From NCBI RefSeq assembly GCF_003946625.1, contig NZ_RHOR01000001.1, positions 285,002 through 349,001 of the forward strand: a stretch of DNA of 64,000 nucleotides, read 5' to 3'. Of this stretch, positions 1 to 8,408 are shown in pieces. The translations under genes and the position numbers were made by a program. This stretch comes from Companilactobacillus kedongensis. GTDB taxonomy: Bacteria; Bacillota; Bacilli; Lactobacillales; Lactobacillaceae. A model generated the notes under the pieces. It did not search any database and was not told the origin of the DNA. It worked only from the letters and a program-made list of their open reading frames with translations. How positions within the stretch are numbered: position 1 is the stretch's first letter; each line of letters begins with the position of its first letter.

Positions 1-146
1 GTTTTATAGTTCCATTATAGCTTATAATCGTAATTTATCAGAACTACCTTGGACTAACCTTAAAATTTGGATTTATAATTTAACTTTTAGTTGAATATGC
101 CTTATTATGATTAATATAACTAATTACTCGAATGGACTGGAAGCTC

Positions 147-809
147 ATGAAAAAATTCTTCTCAATATTTGGGACGATCTTATTACTATTGATAGCTTTA
201 GCATTGATCTTCAACGAGCCAATTAAAGAATACGCTGTTAACTATATGTCTGAACAGCATATGAGTTCTTTAACCGCTAAAAAAGTTAAAAACAATGAAA
301 AGAAAAAAGGGCAATATGACTTCAAAAAAGTTAAACCGATAAGCGCCTCTCAAGTTGCCAAAGCCTCAGTGAAAAACACTGCGGCTCCGATCGGCAAGAT
401 GGCTGTACCTTCTGTAAATCTTTATCTACCTATTGTAAAAGGCTTAAGTGATGATTCACTTTCAACCGGTGGTGGAACGATGAAGAAAGACGAGAAGATG
501 GGAAAACGTAACTACGCTTTAGCCGGTCACTACATGACTCAAAATGGAGCACTATTCTCACCACTTGAGAACGTTCAACTTGGCGATTTGGCCTACATAA
601 CTAATATGAAGAAAGTTTATGTCTATAAAGTCTTCTACAAGAAAATTGTGGCTCCGACCGCAGTTTATCTGTTAGACGATGAAGAAAATAAGATTCTATT
701 AACTTTGATAACTTGTGCCGATGGTGGAACTAACCGTTGGGCGATCCAAGGCTCACTAGTTAGAACACTTCCAGCAAATAAAACGACCTTAGCAGTATTT
801 TCTAAATAA
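147..809 (+). CDS. srtA: class A sortase (transpeptidase)
   Basis: Membrane-anchored cysteine transpeptidase that links LPXTG surface proteins to peptidoglycan. Residues 5-23 form a signal anchor. The catalytic triad is visible as H128 (in LAGHYM), C190 (in TLITCAD) and R197 (in NRWAIQG), with the spacing normal for sortases. Length is about 220 residues, typical for class A. An in-frame ATG lies 15 bases upstream at 132, but the start at 147 gives a cleaner Lys-rich signal anchor. The gene is followed at once by an intrinsic terminator, so it is probably monocistronic. Confidence 0.9.
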   Translation: MKKFFSIFGTILLLLIALALIFNEPIKEYAVNYMSEQHMSSLTAKKVKNNEKKKGQYDFKKVKPISASQVAKASVKNTAAPIGKMAVPSVNLYLPIVKGLSDDSLSTGGGTMKKDEKMGKRNYALAGHYMTQNGALFSPLENVQLGDLAYITNMKKVYVYKVFYKKIVAPTAVYLLDDEENKILLTLITCADGGTNRWAIQGSLVRTLPANKTTLAVFSK

Positions 810-830
810 GCCGAATAGGCTTATTTTTTT
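804..830 (+). terminator. intrinsic terminator of sortase gene
   Basis: A 9-bp perfect stem (AAATAAGCC with GGCTTATTT), 5-nt loop and T-run. It overlaps the sortase stop codon. Confidence 0.85.
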
Positions 831-869
831 GTTGTCTTAATATATAATGAAATAATAGTAGGTGATGTA

Positions 870-3179
870 TTGGTTTCTAAAAATTGGATAAAAAGAAAAG
901 AATTGTCGCCAAGTGAGATTGACGATTTTTCCAAAAAACATAATTTTGACAAAGTATTATCAGAATTATTATTAGAACGAGATTTGACTGATGATACAAA
1001 ACTTGAGGATTTTTTACATGCTGATATTGGGGGATTGCAAGATCCATTCGGTCTGCATGATATGGATAAAGCTCTAGAAATAATCGATCAAGCAGTCGAG
1101 TCGAATAGCAAAATAGCTATTTATGGCGATTATGACGCCGATGGTGTGACAAGTACTTCTATCATGAAGTTAACGCTAAAAAAATTGGGAATCGATCCGA
1201 TTTTCTATATTCCGGATCGCTTTAAAGATGGATATGGACCTAATCTGAGTGTCTATAAGTTTTTGGTTGAGCAAAATATCGATCTGCTGATAACGGTTGA
1301 TAACGGTGTCAGTGGTAAAGACGAAATCAAATATCTTAAAGATCAAGGTATCAAAGTTGTTGTGACCGATCACCATGATTTGCCACAAGAATTGCCAGAG
1401 GCGGATGCAATCGTACATCCGACAATTCCTGGATCTGAGTACGTTTGTCCTTATCTGTCTGGTGCTGGTGTGGCTTTTAAGATCGCTGACGCATTGTTAG
1501 GTGATGACGCATTAGAGTTTATTGATCTGGCCGCTATTGGTACAGTCGCTGATTCAGTTCCTTTATTGGGTGAAAATAGAGTCATTGTAACTGAAGGTCT
1601 CAAACGAATGGCCGAAAATAATCACGTTGGTCTAAGTGAACTGATCAAGAAGTGTAAGTTAAAGCCAAATAATATGAGTGAAGAAGATATTGGCTTTAAA
1701 ATTGCTCCAAGGATCAATGCCCTGGGTCGTTTGGCCAATGCTTCTTCCGCTGTGGAATTGTTGACGACAGGTGATGTGGGTTTTGCCAAGGAAATCGTTG
1801 ATGAAACTGAAGATATCAACAAAGAACGTCAAGGAATCGTTGCGGATGTTTATGAAGCTGCTCAAGCACAAGTTGAAGCTCAAAAGGATAATGGTGTCTT
1901 GGTTTTAAGTGGAACTGATTGGCATCAAGGAATTCTTGGTATTGTTGCCAGTCGTGTAGTTGAACAAACTCACAAGCCAGCTTTAGTATTGCAGATGGAT
2001 GCTGATTCTGGAATCTATAAAGGCTCAGGCCGTAGTCCGGAAGGATTCAACTTGTTTGAAGCACTCGACAGTTATCGAGATTTATTCGTAGCTTTTGGTG
2101 GACATGCACAGGCCTGTGGCTTTTCAGTTGCTGAAGATAAACTTTCAGAATTAACTGAGAAATTACAACAAGAACCTGCCAAGCAGGATTTTGATTATCA
2201 AGGTTCTGTAAAAGAGGTCTTTGATCTCGATTTAAATGTTTCAGATTTGAACTTTAATTTGATCAAATCAATCAGTAATCTGGCACCATTTGGAGTAGGA
2301 AATCCTAAGCCAGTTATAAAATTGAAGAATGTCAATTTAACGCAGATGCAATCGATCGGTAAAGATGGAACACATCTGAAAACCAAAGTGGCATCTAATA
2401 ATAATCAAGTAGATGCAATTGGTTTTGGGATGTATCAAAAGGCTAAAGAAATCTCGAATAATGTCTGCGATGTTTATGGAGAACTAGGAATCAATGAGTG
2501 GGCTGGACGTAAGAACTTGCAATTAATGCTGGATGATTTTGAAGTTTCAGAAGAAGCTAAAAAAATGGCCAAATTGCAGTCGATTTATTTAGATTATCGA
2601 AATAAACGAATTGCACCTTCAATTCTTGATAAGTTTGACAGTGTTATTTTCTTCAATGAAACATATTTGGAAGCAGTTAAACGTCATGACTCCAGTGCTA
2701 AATTGGTTATGTACGATCAATCCTGTAATGGTGAAAATATTTTGATTTATGATCGTCCACATAACATTGATTTATTTAAAGAATTTATCAAGCAAAATAA
2801 GACTTTGCATACAGCATTATATTTCCATACTGACCTCAATAGTCGTTATCTGACACCGGATATGAGTAAAATGAAAGTGCTGCTGAAATATCTTTATACA
2901 CATCAAAATATTGCTGAAAATGATATGCAAACCGTAGCGGATTATTTAAGAATCCAAAAAAATGACGTAGATTTCTATTTAAAAGTGTTTTTTGAGCTGG
3001 ATTTTGTTAAAATAGTAAATGGTTTTGTTGAAAAAGCAAATGCTTCAAAACAACGTGAATTAATTGAATCTCCGACTTATTTAAAGAGATTGAAACGTAA
3101 TGATGTTGAAAAAATATTAATTGAGTCTGACTTCGGCAGTCTTTTATCATGGATGAGTGAGTATGATTGCCATAGCTAG
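870..3179 (+). CDS. recJ: single-stranded-DNA-specific exonuclease RecJ
   Basis: 5'-3' ssDNA exonuclease of recombinational and base-excision repair. The DHH-family motifs are in order: DYDADG near residue 87, DNG near 146, DHH at 167-169, and the DHHA1-type GSGRS and GGH (410-412) motifs. Beyond residue 560 there is the extended C-terminal region normal in Firmicutes RecJ, giving 769 aa. The start is TTG at 870 behind TAGGTGATG; no ATG fits. It lies 20 bases upstream of apt, an arrangement conserved in lactobacilli, and the two are probably co-transcribed. Confidence 0.95.
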   Translation: MVSKNWIKRKELSPSEIDDFSKKHNFDKVLSELLLERDLTDDTKLEDFLHADIGGLQDPFGLHDMDKALEIIDQAVESNSKIAIYGDYDADGVTSTSIMKLTLKKLGIDPIFYIPDRFKDGYGPNLSVYKFLVEQNIDLLITVDNGVSGKDEIKYLKDQGIKVVVTDHHDLPQELPEADAIVHPTIPGSEYVCPYLSGAGVAFKIADALLGDDALEFIDLAAIGTVADSVPLLGENRVIVTEGLKRMAENNHVGLSELIKKCKLKPNNMSEEDIGFKIAPRINALGRLANASSAVELLTTGDVGFAKEIVDETEDINKERQGIVADVYEAAQAQVEAQKDNGVLVLSGTDWHQGILGIVASRVVEQTHKPALVLQMDADSGIYKGSGRSPEGFNLFEALDSYRDLFVAFGGHAQACGFSVAEDKLSELTEKLQQEPAKQDFDYQGSVKEVFDLDLNVSDLNFNLIKSISNLAPFGVGNPKPVIKLKNVNLTQMQSIGKDGTHLKTKVASNNNQVDAIGFGMYQKAKEISNNVCDVYGELGINEWAGRKNLQLMLDDFEVSEEAKKMAKLQSIYLDYRNKRIAPSILDKFDSVIFFNETYLEAVKRHDSSAKLVMYDQSCNGENILIYDRPHNIDLFKEFIKQNKTLHTALYFHTDLNSRYLTPDMSKMKVLLKYLYTHQNIAENDMQTVADYLRIQKNDVDFYLKVFFELDFVKIVNGFVEKANASKQRELIESPTYLKRLKRNDVEKILIESDFGSLLSWMSEYDCHS

Positions 3180-3199
3180 ATTGAATGGAGAAATTTAAG

Positions 3200-3718
3200 A
3201 TGGATATTGATTTTAAGAAATACGTTGCTAATGTTCCGGATTTCCCAGAACCAGGTGTACTATTTCGTGACATTTCACCATTGATGTTAGACGGCAAGGC
3301 TTATGCTGCTGCCACTGATAAAATAGTTGAATATGCTAAGAGTCGTGGGGCAGAAATGATTGCTGGACCCGAAGCTCGTGGATTTATCGTTGGTTGCCCA
3401 GTCGCTTACAAATTAGGAACTGGTTTTGCACCAGCTCGTAAAAAGGGTAAGCTACCTCGTGAGACAGTTTCAGTTACATATGATCTCGAGTATGGTCAAG
3501 GTTCTTTGTATATGCAAACAGACTCGATCAAACCTGGACAGAAAGTGCTAGTAGTAGATGATTTAATGGCAACAGGTGGCACATTAGCTGCTACCATCGA
3601 CCTAGTTGAAAAACTCGGCGGTGAAGTTGTTGGAACAGCTTTCTTAATTGAATTGAAGGACCTGCATGGTCGTGATAAAATCAAAGGGTACGACATGTTC
3701 ACTTTGATGCAATATTAA
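3200..3718 (+). CDS. apt: adenine phosphoribosyltransferase
   Basis: Purine salvage enzyme that makes AMP from adenine and PRPP in the cytosol. The PRPP-binding loop [12 protein letters not shown] lies near residues 117-128, and the N-terminal [14 protein letters not shown] stretch is typical of Apt. I chose ATG 3200 (172 aa, the usual length) because GGAG sits 10 bases upstream of it. The upstream in-frame ATG at 3185 overlaps that ribosome-binding site. It directly follows recJ and precedes the tRNA-Ser gene. Confidence 0.95.
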   Translation: MDIDFKKYVANVPDFPEPGVLFRDISPLMLDGKAYAAATDKIVEYAKSRGAEMIAGPEARGFIVGCPVAYKLGTGFAPARKKGKLPRETVSVTYDLEYGQGSLYMQTDSIKPGQKVLVVDDLMATGGTLAATIDLVEKLGGEVVGTAFLIELKDLHGRDKIKGYDMFTLMQY

Positions 3719-3745
3719 TAATAGTGGGCAAAATGCCCTTATTAT

Positions 3746-3832
3746 GGAGAGTTGGCAGAGTGGTAATGCACCGGACTCGAAATCCGGCGAACCCGTTAGT
3801 TCGGGCGCGCAGGTTCAAATCCTGTACTCTCC
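3746..3832 (+). tRNA. tRNA-Ser (anticodon CGA)
   Basis: The acceptor stem GGAGAGT pairs with ACTCTCC at 3826-3832. The anticodon stem CCGGA/TCCGG encloses CTCGAAA, so the anticodon is CGA (3778-3780), reading UCG. The long variable arm (AACCCGTTAGTTCGGG) is the class II mark of tRNA-Ser. The T-loop GGTTCAAATCC is canonical. CCA is not encoded. The 3' end is the phage attachment site, and the gene stays intact after integration. Confidence 0.95.
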
Positions 3833-3834
3833 TT
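3817..3834 (+). other. attL: prophage attachment core in tRNA-Ser
   Basis: The 18-bp sequence AAATCCTGTACTCTCCTT (T-arm and acceptor 3' strand of the tRNA) recurs exactly at 41769-41786. Flanking bases differ at once on both sides, which defines the core. The integrase gene lies just inside this end. Confidence 0.93.
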
Positions 3835-3873
3835 TTTTAGAATAAAAGAGAACAAAAGTTCTCAAAAACAGTT

Positions 3874-3910
3874 AGAGGAACACCGAATTAACGGTGTTCC
3901 TCTTTTTTTG
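3874..3910 (+). terminator. strong intrinsic terminator just inside attL
   Basis: A 12-bp perfect stem (AGAGGAACACCG with CGGTGTTCCTCT), 6-nt loop and T7. It lies between the tRNA and the convergent integrase gene, inside the prophage. It can end tRNA transcription after the host terminator was displaced to the right end. Confidence 0.85.
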
Positions 3911-3943
3911 CTTTATAAAAAATGTAAGAGAATTTAAATGTTA

Positions 3944-4024
3944 TTTGCGCAGAATTTTGCGCAGCGGAAGATTCATTGTCCCATTTTGCGCAGCAAGAAA
4001 TCATAAAAAACGCCTTGCGCAAAA
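3944..4024. repeat. integrase arm-type sites, left end
   Basis: Three direct copies of (T)TTTGCGCAG at 3944-3952, 3955-3964 and 3984-3993, plus one inverted TTGCGCAAAA at 4015-4024. The same TTTGCGCA word occurs twice near attR. The position between core and int fits arm-type binding sites for the integrase N-terminal domain. Confidence 0.7.
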
Positions 4025-4037
4025 TATTGCATTAATA

Positions 4038-5186
4038 CTAATCATTATTATTAGTTTCTTCAATGCCGTTAAATAATTTTCTAAGATCACTGCTTTGCTC
4101 AAGCGATGTTGAATCGAACATATGAGTGTAATATTTTAATGTAGTAGCGGTTGTTTTATGACCAACACGTCTTGATACATATTTAAGATTAAAGCCTTGA
4201 TCAAGTAGGTAGGATATATGAGTATGTCTAATCCCGTGAAAATTAATTATTTTGCTTGACCCTATTTCATTTAGCAATTTCTTTAATTGCTGATTGACTG
4301 ATTGAGAAGTAGGAGTTTCTTTACGTCTGCTTCTAAAAACATAATTATAAGGATCAGTGTAATTAATTCTATTAAAGTATTCTTCCTGACCAATTTTGAG
4401 CTTTTTAAGTACATTAATGCAGTCACTACTAACATCGACATATCTAACACCGGCAGGTGTCTTGGTAGTTTTTTGATTACGAGTATCATTTTCGATGGCT
4501 TTATTGACACGAATTACTTTTTTATTAAAATTGATATCATTCCAAGTAAGCCCCGCGCATTCCTCATATCTCATTCCTGTTTGTGTTACTAAATATACTT
4601 CAGCTGATGATATATCATTAATAGAAGTATGCATTTTAGCAACTTCAATCAGTTTTATGTAATCATCAGGTTCAAGAAATTTTTCATCGGGGCTTTTTGA
4701 TTCCTTACCGGCAACGATGGTTGTATTTCTAGTGAAGTCTGTATAGATTAATTGTTCAGCTATTGCATCTTCACACATTGATCTAAAGAAACTATTGTAT
4801 TTGCTAACTGTTACTTTTGTACGAGTTTTACCAAACTCATTTAAAAAATGCTGATAGTCTGCTTTAGTAACATCAACCAGCCTCATGTTTGGAAAGTATT
4901 TTTTGATTACATCTATCGCAAAATAGTATCTATTAACTGTAGAATGTGATTTACCTTTAATGCGATATAATTCAACCCATTCTTTAAAGTAGTCAGAGAA
5001 GAGCATATCTTGCTTTGCTAAGTTAGCATGATTTGATTTTTGTAATTCAATTTTTCTTGCCGCTTCTTCACATTCTGTTTTACGAGTAAAACCGCCTTTA
5101 GTTTTATTTCTATATTTGCCAGTAGTAAGATCTTTATAGGAAACACGATATTCCCATTTTCCATTGCGTTTATGAATTGTTGCCAT
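4038..5186 (-). CDS. int: phage integrase, tyrosine recombinase
   Basis: Catalyses integration and excision at the tRNA-Ser core. The N-terminus (1-50) looks like the AP2-like arm-binding domain (HKRNGKWEYRVSY), followed by a core-binding helical domain (60-150) and a catalytic domain carrying R206, H317-x-x-R320, H343 and the nucleophile Y353. At 382 aa it is the usual length. It reads leftward away from the lysogeny genes and ends within 230 bases of attL, the standard layout for temperate phages of lactic acid bacteria. Confidence 0.95.
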   Translation of the reverse strand: MATIHKRNGKWEYRVSYKDLTTGKYRNKTKGGFTRKTECEEAARKIELQKSNHANLAKQDMLFSDYFKEWVELYRIKGKSHSTVNRYYFAIDVIKKYFPNMRLVDVTKADYQHFLNEFGKTRTKVTVSKYNSFFRSMCEDAIAEQLIYTDFTRNTTIVAGKESKSPDEKFLEPDDYIKLIEVAKMHTSINDISSAEVYLVTQTGMRYEECAGLTWNDINFNKKVIRVNKAIENDTRNQKTTKTPAGVRYVDVSSDCINVLKKLKIGQEEYFNRINYTDPYNYVFRSRRKETPTSQSVNQQLKKLLNEIGSSKIINFHGIRHTHISYLLDQGFNLKYVSRRVGHKTTATTLKYYTHMFDSTSLEQSSDLRKLFNGIEETNNND

Positions 5187-5312
5187 AATTACAATTTCCT
5201 TTCTTTCGTAAACTTGTTTTATAAGATTTGTCTTGTTTTGAGTATTTTTTATAGTTCTATTGACGAATATGAAGAAAATGTCAATTTATGGGGCACATAT
5301 GTTCTTCTGACG

Positions 5313-5339
5313 TTAAAAATAAAAAGCCAATTAAGGCTT
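5313..5339 (-). terminator. intrinsic terminator (minus strand)
   Basis: On the minus strand AAGCC, a 6-nt loop and GGCTT are followed by a T-rich run. It overlaps the end of the frameshifted small gene at 5338 and separates the lysogeny operon from int. Confidence 0.65.
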
Positions 5340-5534
5340 AAAAGAATAAAACTTTTACCAAGATTGCTGCCACGCAGGATGCAATTATAGTAATAACCAC
5401 ATTGATTTTATGATCTAAGTTATCAATTTTTGCATCTGTAACATCAGCGCGATGCTCAATTTTTCAACCAAAAGGTCCTTAGTATTATTAAGTTCGTTTT
5501 TAGTTGCGTATTTATTTCTCTTAATTGTAGTCAT
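5338..5534 (-). pseudogene. small phage membrane protein, frameshifted
   Basis: Read on the minus strand, ATG at 5534 begins MTTIKRNKYATKNELNNT and runs to VEK. The homology-like reading then moves to another frame: IEHRADVTDAKIDNLD, then a transmembrane segment VVITIIASCVAAILVKVLFF, stop at 5338. The change falls in a run of five T (plus strand, about 5459-5463); one more base would restore a 65-aa protein. Such small N-terminal coiled-coil plus C-terminal transmembrane proteins are common in lysogeny modules of lactobacillus phages. No clear ribosome-binding site is visible. It may be a pseudogene, a base-call error or a slip site. Confidence 0.6.
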
Positions 5535-5578
5535 GCGAGAGCATGGCTTTTTATATATCCAAATTTCAAATAGTATTT

Positions 5579-6169
5579 TTAATATCCATATTGGTTAGAA
5601 GCACTACCATCAGGGTTTAAGGTACCATTTTCCATACCTTGTTGTGTTTGTTTCTCACCAAAGGTTTTCATATCATCTGGTGTACTTTGCAAGGCTTGTA
5701 ATGGTGACATGCCTTGTTGCTCTTTGTATAGAGCAGGTGAGACACCATACTTATTAACAAATCCGGATAAAGTATTCTCATCATAGGAAATACCACTACT
5801 TGCTTGTTGTGTGTTTGGGGTATTCTGAGTAGCTTGCTGTTGGTTTTGCTGATTGTTAGCATTTGTATTTGATGTCTGTTGAGATTGATTAGAAGTCTGA
5901 TTTTGAGCTTGTTGATTGGTGTTATTTTGTTGAGCGTCATTCTGATCAGTTGCTTGCTGATTATTGTTACTATCCTTTTTTTGATCAGATTTCTTAGGGG
6001 ACTTCTTCTTAGTTGAAGAAGCCTTTTTCTTTTTGTCAGTTTTCTTCTTAGAAACTAGGGTAGTCTTATCCTTTTTTTCAGCAGAAGAACTGGCTGACTT
6101 GTTATTTGAACATGCTGCTAGCGAAAGGGTAGTAGCAATTAATAGAGCAGATGTGATAATACGTTTCAT
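5579..6169 (-). CDS. prophage lipoprotein, Lys then Gln/Asn-rich; possible superinfection exclusion
   Basis: Signal peptide with lipobox LSLAAC, lipidated Cys near residue 20. A Lys/Ser-rich stretch (25-70) and a long Gln/Asn/Thr low-complexity spacer (70-130) follow. A conserved-looking C-terminal domain of about 65 aa contains KYGVSPALYKEQQGMSP. I chose ATG 6169 because GGAGG lies 9 bases upstream; the ATG at 6184 overlaps that site. Lipoproteins at this position, between repressor and int, are known to block superinfecting phage in lactic acid bacteria (the Ltp type). That role is inferred here only from place and build. Confidence 0.75.
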   Translation of the reverse strand: MKRIITSALLIATTLSLAACSNNKSASSSAEKKDKTTLVSKKKTDKKKKASSTKKKSPKKSDQKKDSNNNQQATDQNDAQQNNTNQQAQNQTSNQSQQTSNTNANNQQNQQQATQNTPNTQQASSGISYDENTLSGFVNKYGVSPALYKEQQGMSPLQALQSTPDDMKTFGEKQTQQGMENGTLNPDGSASNQYGY

Positions 6170-6196
6170 CTTGATATCCTCCATATCTTGATATTG

Positions 6197-7027
6197 TTAA
6201 AGTCCTAAAATTTGTTTCTTTTTGGCATCAAATTCGTCTTGGGTTAGGATTCCATCATCAAGAAGCTTTTTTAGTTTAGGCAGATCATCTAATGATGAGT
6301 CAGGTTGGATAGGGGCAACATTTGATGTATTTTCTCTAAGTGATTGTTTAAATTGTTCACTCGTTAATTTTATCGTGTCAGCCATTTTTATGGTATCAGC
6401 TTTAGTAATATTCTCAATGATTGATGTTTTTGCACCGTTTGTTATAGAGATAGAACCTAAAAGTAATCCTTTTTTGTATGAAACTCCGTTAATCATATCT
6501 AACGGAATTTCAGTTGAAGTAATTCCGTAAATTAGTCCCTTATCAATGAATAAGACACGTTTGTCCGTGCATATGCAAAGGACGGTGTTTCCATCTACAA
6601 GTCCGCTTGTTGCAAATTTAACTATCTCATCGTTAGATAGAATATTAGGCAAAGCACGAATTTCCTTTTTAGTCCCAAATGTATCGCTCACGCCGGCTTC
6701 AGACATTTGTCTAAGAATATCGTCTAATCTTTCATTTGAAGAATCCTTATTTATTCCCATGAGATTTTCTTTTTTCTCAATACCATCAATGTTGGATTTG
6801 TTATCTTTGATAAATATTTTAGGATCAATAATCTGCTTATTATATATGAATTCTTTTACTTGATTCGATGTCATTAATTGTGCAGCTGATAGTTCTTTAA
6901 TACTCATATGCTTAAATCCAATTTTCTTTGCGCAATCACCGCACATTTTTTCGTTATTTTGTAAATTGTATTTGTTATCCATGAATTTAAATTGTTTTCC
7001 ACAAATTGCACATTGCTTTTTTGCCAT
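6197..7027 (-). CDS. zinc-ribbon / PH-like / SHOCT domain protein
   Basis: The N-terminus carries CAIC and CGDC pairs (residues 5-33), a zinc-ribbon like that of DUF4428 proteins. The middle (about 120-220) resembles the bacterial PH-like fold (VLCICTDKRVLFIDKG...PLDMINGVSYKKG), and the C-terminal 30 residues are a SHOCT motif (LKKLLDDGILTQDEFDAKKKQIL). I chose ATG 7027 (276 aa), with AGAGGA upstream; the open frame extends to 7087 without a better site. Proteins of this build recur beside phage repressors. Their function is not established, and an immunity or host-modulating role is inference. Confidence 0.75.
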   Translation of the reverse strand: MAKKQCAICGKQFKFMDNKYNLQNNEKMCGDCAKKIGFKHMSIKELSAAQLMTSNQVKEFIYNKQIIDPKIFIKDNKSNIDGIEKKENLMGINKDSSNERLDDILRQMSEAGVSDTFGTKKEIRALPNILSNDEIVKFATSGLVDGNTVLCICTDKRVLFIDKGLIYGITSTEIPLDMINGVSYKKGLLLGSISITNGAKTSIIENITKADTIKMADTIKLTSEQFKQSLRENTSNVAPIQPDSSLDDLPKLKKLLDDGILTQDEFDAKKKQILGL

Positions 7028-7129
7028 AATAGTTCCTCTTGTTAAAAATAATATAGTTTTCTTAAATAAATCGAGCCCACCAGTCATCTAATCCAAAACA
7101 TTGGCATATTTGATAGTATCTTTTCCATT

Positions 7130-7552
7130 TTAGTATCTCATGTCCGGAAGACCGTAATTCCATCTCAAATCAGAATATGTATCAGGTAGTCGACCATGTT
7201 CCTCGATGTATAGATTGGTAACAACAGACATTGCAAATTCATCAGCTGAATTCTCTGATTTATTTTTAAATCTCACATTTGAAGAATAATATGCTGATAA
7301 ACCATCTTGTTCGATTACATGACACAGCTCGTGAGCCAATACGAAGTATTTCTGAGTACTGTATCTAATCGTATTGGACATCATAATAATTGGTGTATCG
7401 CCGTAATATAAGGTTTCTGCAAGTGGTTTATCTGCCACTTCCTTCCAATATATTTGAACGTTCAATTCATCGGCCCAAGTAAATGGATCAAAAGTGTTAT
7501 AGCGTTTACCGATATTGAAGACTAATTTATTTAGTTCCTTTGTTGCTGTCAT
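7130..7552 (-). CDS. ImmA/IrrE-type metallopeptidase
   Basis: Zinc peptidase with HELCH at 74-78 (PF06114 type), 140 aa. In ICEBs1 and related phages the ImmA partner cleaves the repressor and so triggers induction. It overlaps the 3' end of the repressor gene by 26 bases, the usual translationally coupled pair. The pairing suggests that induction is controlled by proteolysis of the CI-like repressor, since that repressor lacks a LexA-type self-cleaving domain. Confidence 0.9.
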   Translation of the reverse strand: MTATKELNKLVFNIGKRYNTFDPFTWADELNVQIYWKEVADKPLAETLYYGDTPIIMMSNTIRYSTQKYFVLAHELCHVIEQDGLSAYYSSNVRFKNKSENSADEFAMSVVTNLYIEEHGRLPDTYSDLRWNYGLPDMRY

Positions 7553-7922
7553 CGGTATCGCTTCTTTCTTTCTTGCGTTGATCCCAAAAGATTTGAGTTA
7601 AAGCAATTTCTAATTTATCTTTTTGCTCTTTAGTTAATTCGTCACCATCATAGAAGGCACCTACTAGATTTCTGTCCAAGAAGGATTTTAAATCTACGGT
7701 GTCTTTTTTTGTTGCCCAAGTTGGATCAACATCATTTCCAAGCAAAAAATCTGTAGAAACATTAAATAGTTGAGCAATTTTTACAGTTGTATCATCGTCA
7801 GGCTCATTTCTACCATTTTCAATGTGAGAATAGTTCGCCCTTGTTATACCTAATTTATCTGCAACCTGCTGTTGAGTCATACCAGAAGTATCACGTAAAT
7901 TTTTTAGTCTAATTGATTTCAT
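7527..7922 (-). CDS. CI-like phage repressor, HTH_3 (XRE) family
   Basis: 131 aa. The N-terminal XRE helix-turn-helix (residues 4-60: LRDTSGMTQQQVADKLGITRANYSHIENG) is followed by a short charged C-terminal domain without Ser-Lys protease motifs. The start is ATG 7922 behind GAGGTG. It is transcribed divergently from the Cro-like gene across an intergenic region that holds four GATAC-A5-GTATC palindromes, its likely operators. The downstream ImmA-like peptidase is the probable antirepressor. Confidence 0.9.
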   Translation of the reverse strand: MKSIRLKNLRDTSGMTQQQVADKLGITRANYSHIENGRNEPDDDTTVKIAQLFNVSTDFLLGNDVDPTWATKKDTVDLKSFLDRNLVGAFYDGDELTKEQKDKLEIALTQIFWDQRKKERSDTDDSNKGTK

Positions 7923-7965
7923 ATTTCACCTCAATGACTTTTATGAATTAATAATAACAATAACG

Positions 7966-8061
7966 GATACAAAAAGTATCGTATGATACAAAAAGTTTCA
8001 AAATACTATTGACGATACAAAAAGTATCGTGTATTATATTCCTTGTGATACAAAAAGTATC
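7966..8061. promoter_or_regulatory. lysis-lysogeny operator cluster (four palindromes)
   Basis: The 15-bp palindrome GATAC-AAAAA-GTATC occurs at 7966-7980, 8014-8028 and 8047-8061, with a one-mismatch copy (GTTTC) at 7985-7999. All central spacers are A5. A fifth exact copy lies at 8288-8302. The set sits between divergent repressor genes and overlaps the rightward promoter, so these are the expected CI/Cro sites. Confidence 0.88.
8009..8037 (+). promoter_or_regulatory. rightward early promoter (PR)
   Basis: TTGACG (8009-8014), 17-bp spacer and TATTAT (8032-8037). One operator palindrome (8014-8028) fills the spacer and another (8047-8061) covers the start of the transcript, so repressor binding would block RNA polymerase directly. 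Confidence 0.8.
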
Positions 8062-8083
8062 AAAAAGAAAGGAGAAGGTTATT

Positions 8084-8323
8084 TTGGAAAGAATGTTAAA
8101 ACACTATAGAGTAGACAAAGATTTGACTCAAAATGATTTGGCTAAAAAAGTTGGCATAGCAACAATTACCATTAGAAAGATTGAGAACGGTCAGCGTAAT
8201 CCAAGTAATAAAACCGCAAGAAAAATTAGTTTGACCTTGGGGCAAACAATGGATGAGATTTTTCCGGATATTTTTTTACTTTCTAATGATACAAAAAGTA
8301 TCAAAAACAAAATGAAACATTAA
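8084..8323 (+). CDS. Cro-like XRE-family regulator
   Basis: 79 aa from TTG 8084, placed by the strong AAAGGAGAAGG just upstream; ATG 8093 is an alternative. The protein is almost entirely an XRE helix-turn-helix (MLKHYRVDKDLTQNDLAKKVG...IRKIENGQRNPS), as in YgzD-type small regulators. It is the first gene of the early operon, under PR. An exact operator copy lies in its last codons (8288-8302). Confidence 0.85.
   Translation: MERMLKHYRVDKDLTQNDLAKKVGIATITIRKIENGQRNPSNKTARKISLTLGQTMDEIFPDIFLLSNDTKSIKNKMKH
8288..8302. promoter_or_regulatory. fifth operator palindrome, in the end of the Cro-like gene
   Basis: An exact GATAC-AAAAA-GTATC copy, about 230 bases downstream of the main cluster and inside coding sequence. 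This distance would suit looping or a transcription roadblock. Confidence 0.7.
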
Positions 8324-8408
8324 GTATCAATACATTAAGAGTACAAAAAAGTCGATTTACAAATGAAGTCAGTTTTGTAAACCGGAGTTATCAAGGAGGT
8401 GATAACTG

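Noticed and set aside
3894..4076. 60-codon plus-strand frame near attL
   Set aside because: Covers the integrase arm sites and a terminator tail; no start signal.
5172..5390. 72-codon plus-strand frame upstream of the lipoprotein
   Set aside because: No ribosome-binding site, odd composition, and it overlaps both the int start and the frameshifted minus-strand gene that explains this region better.
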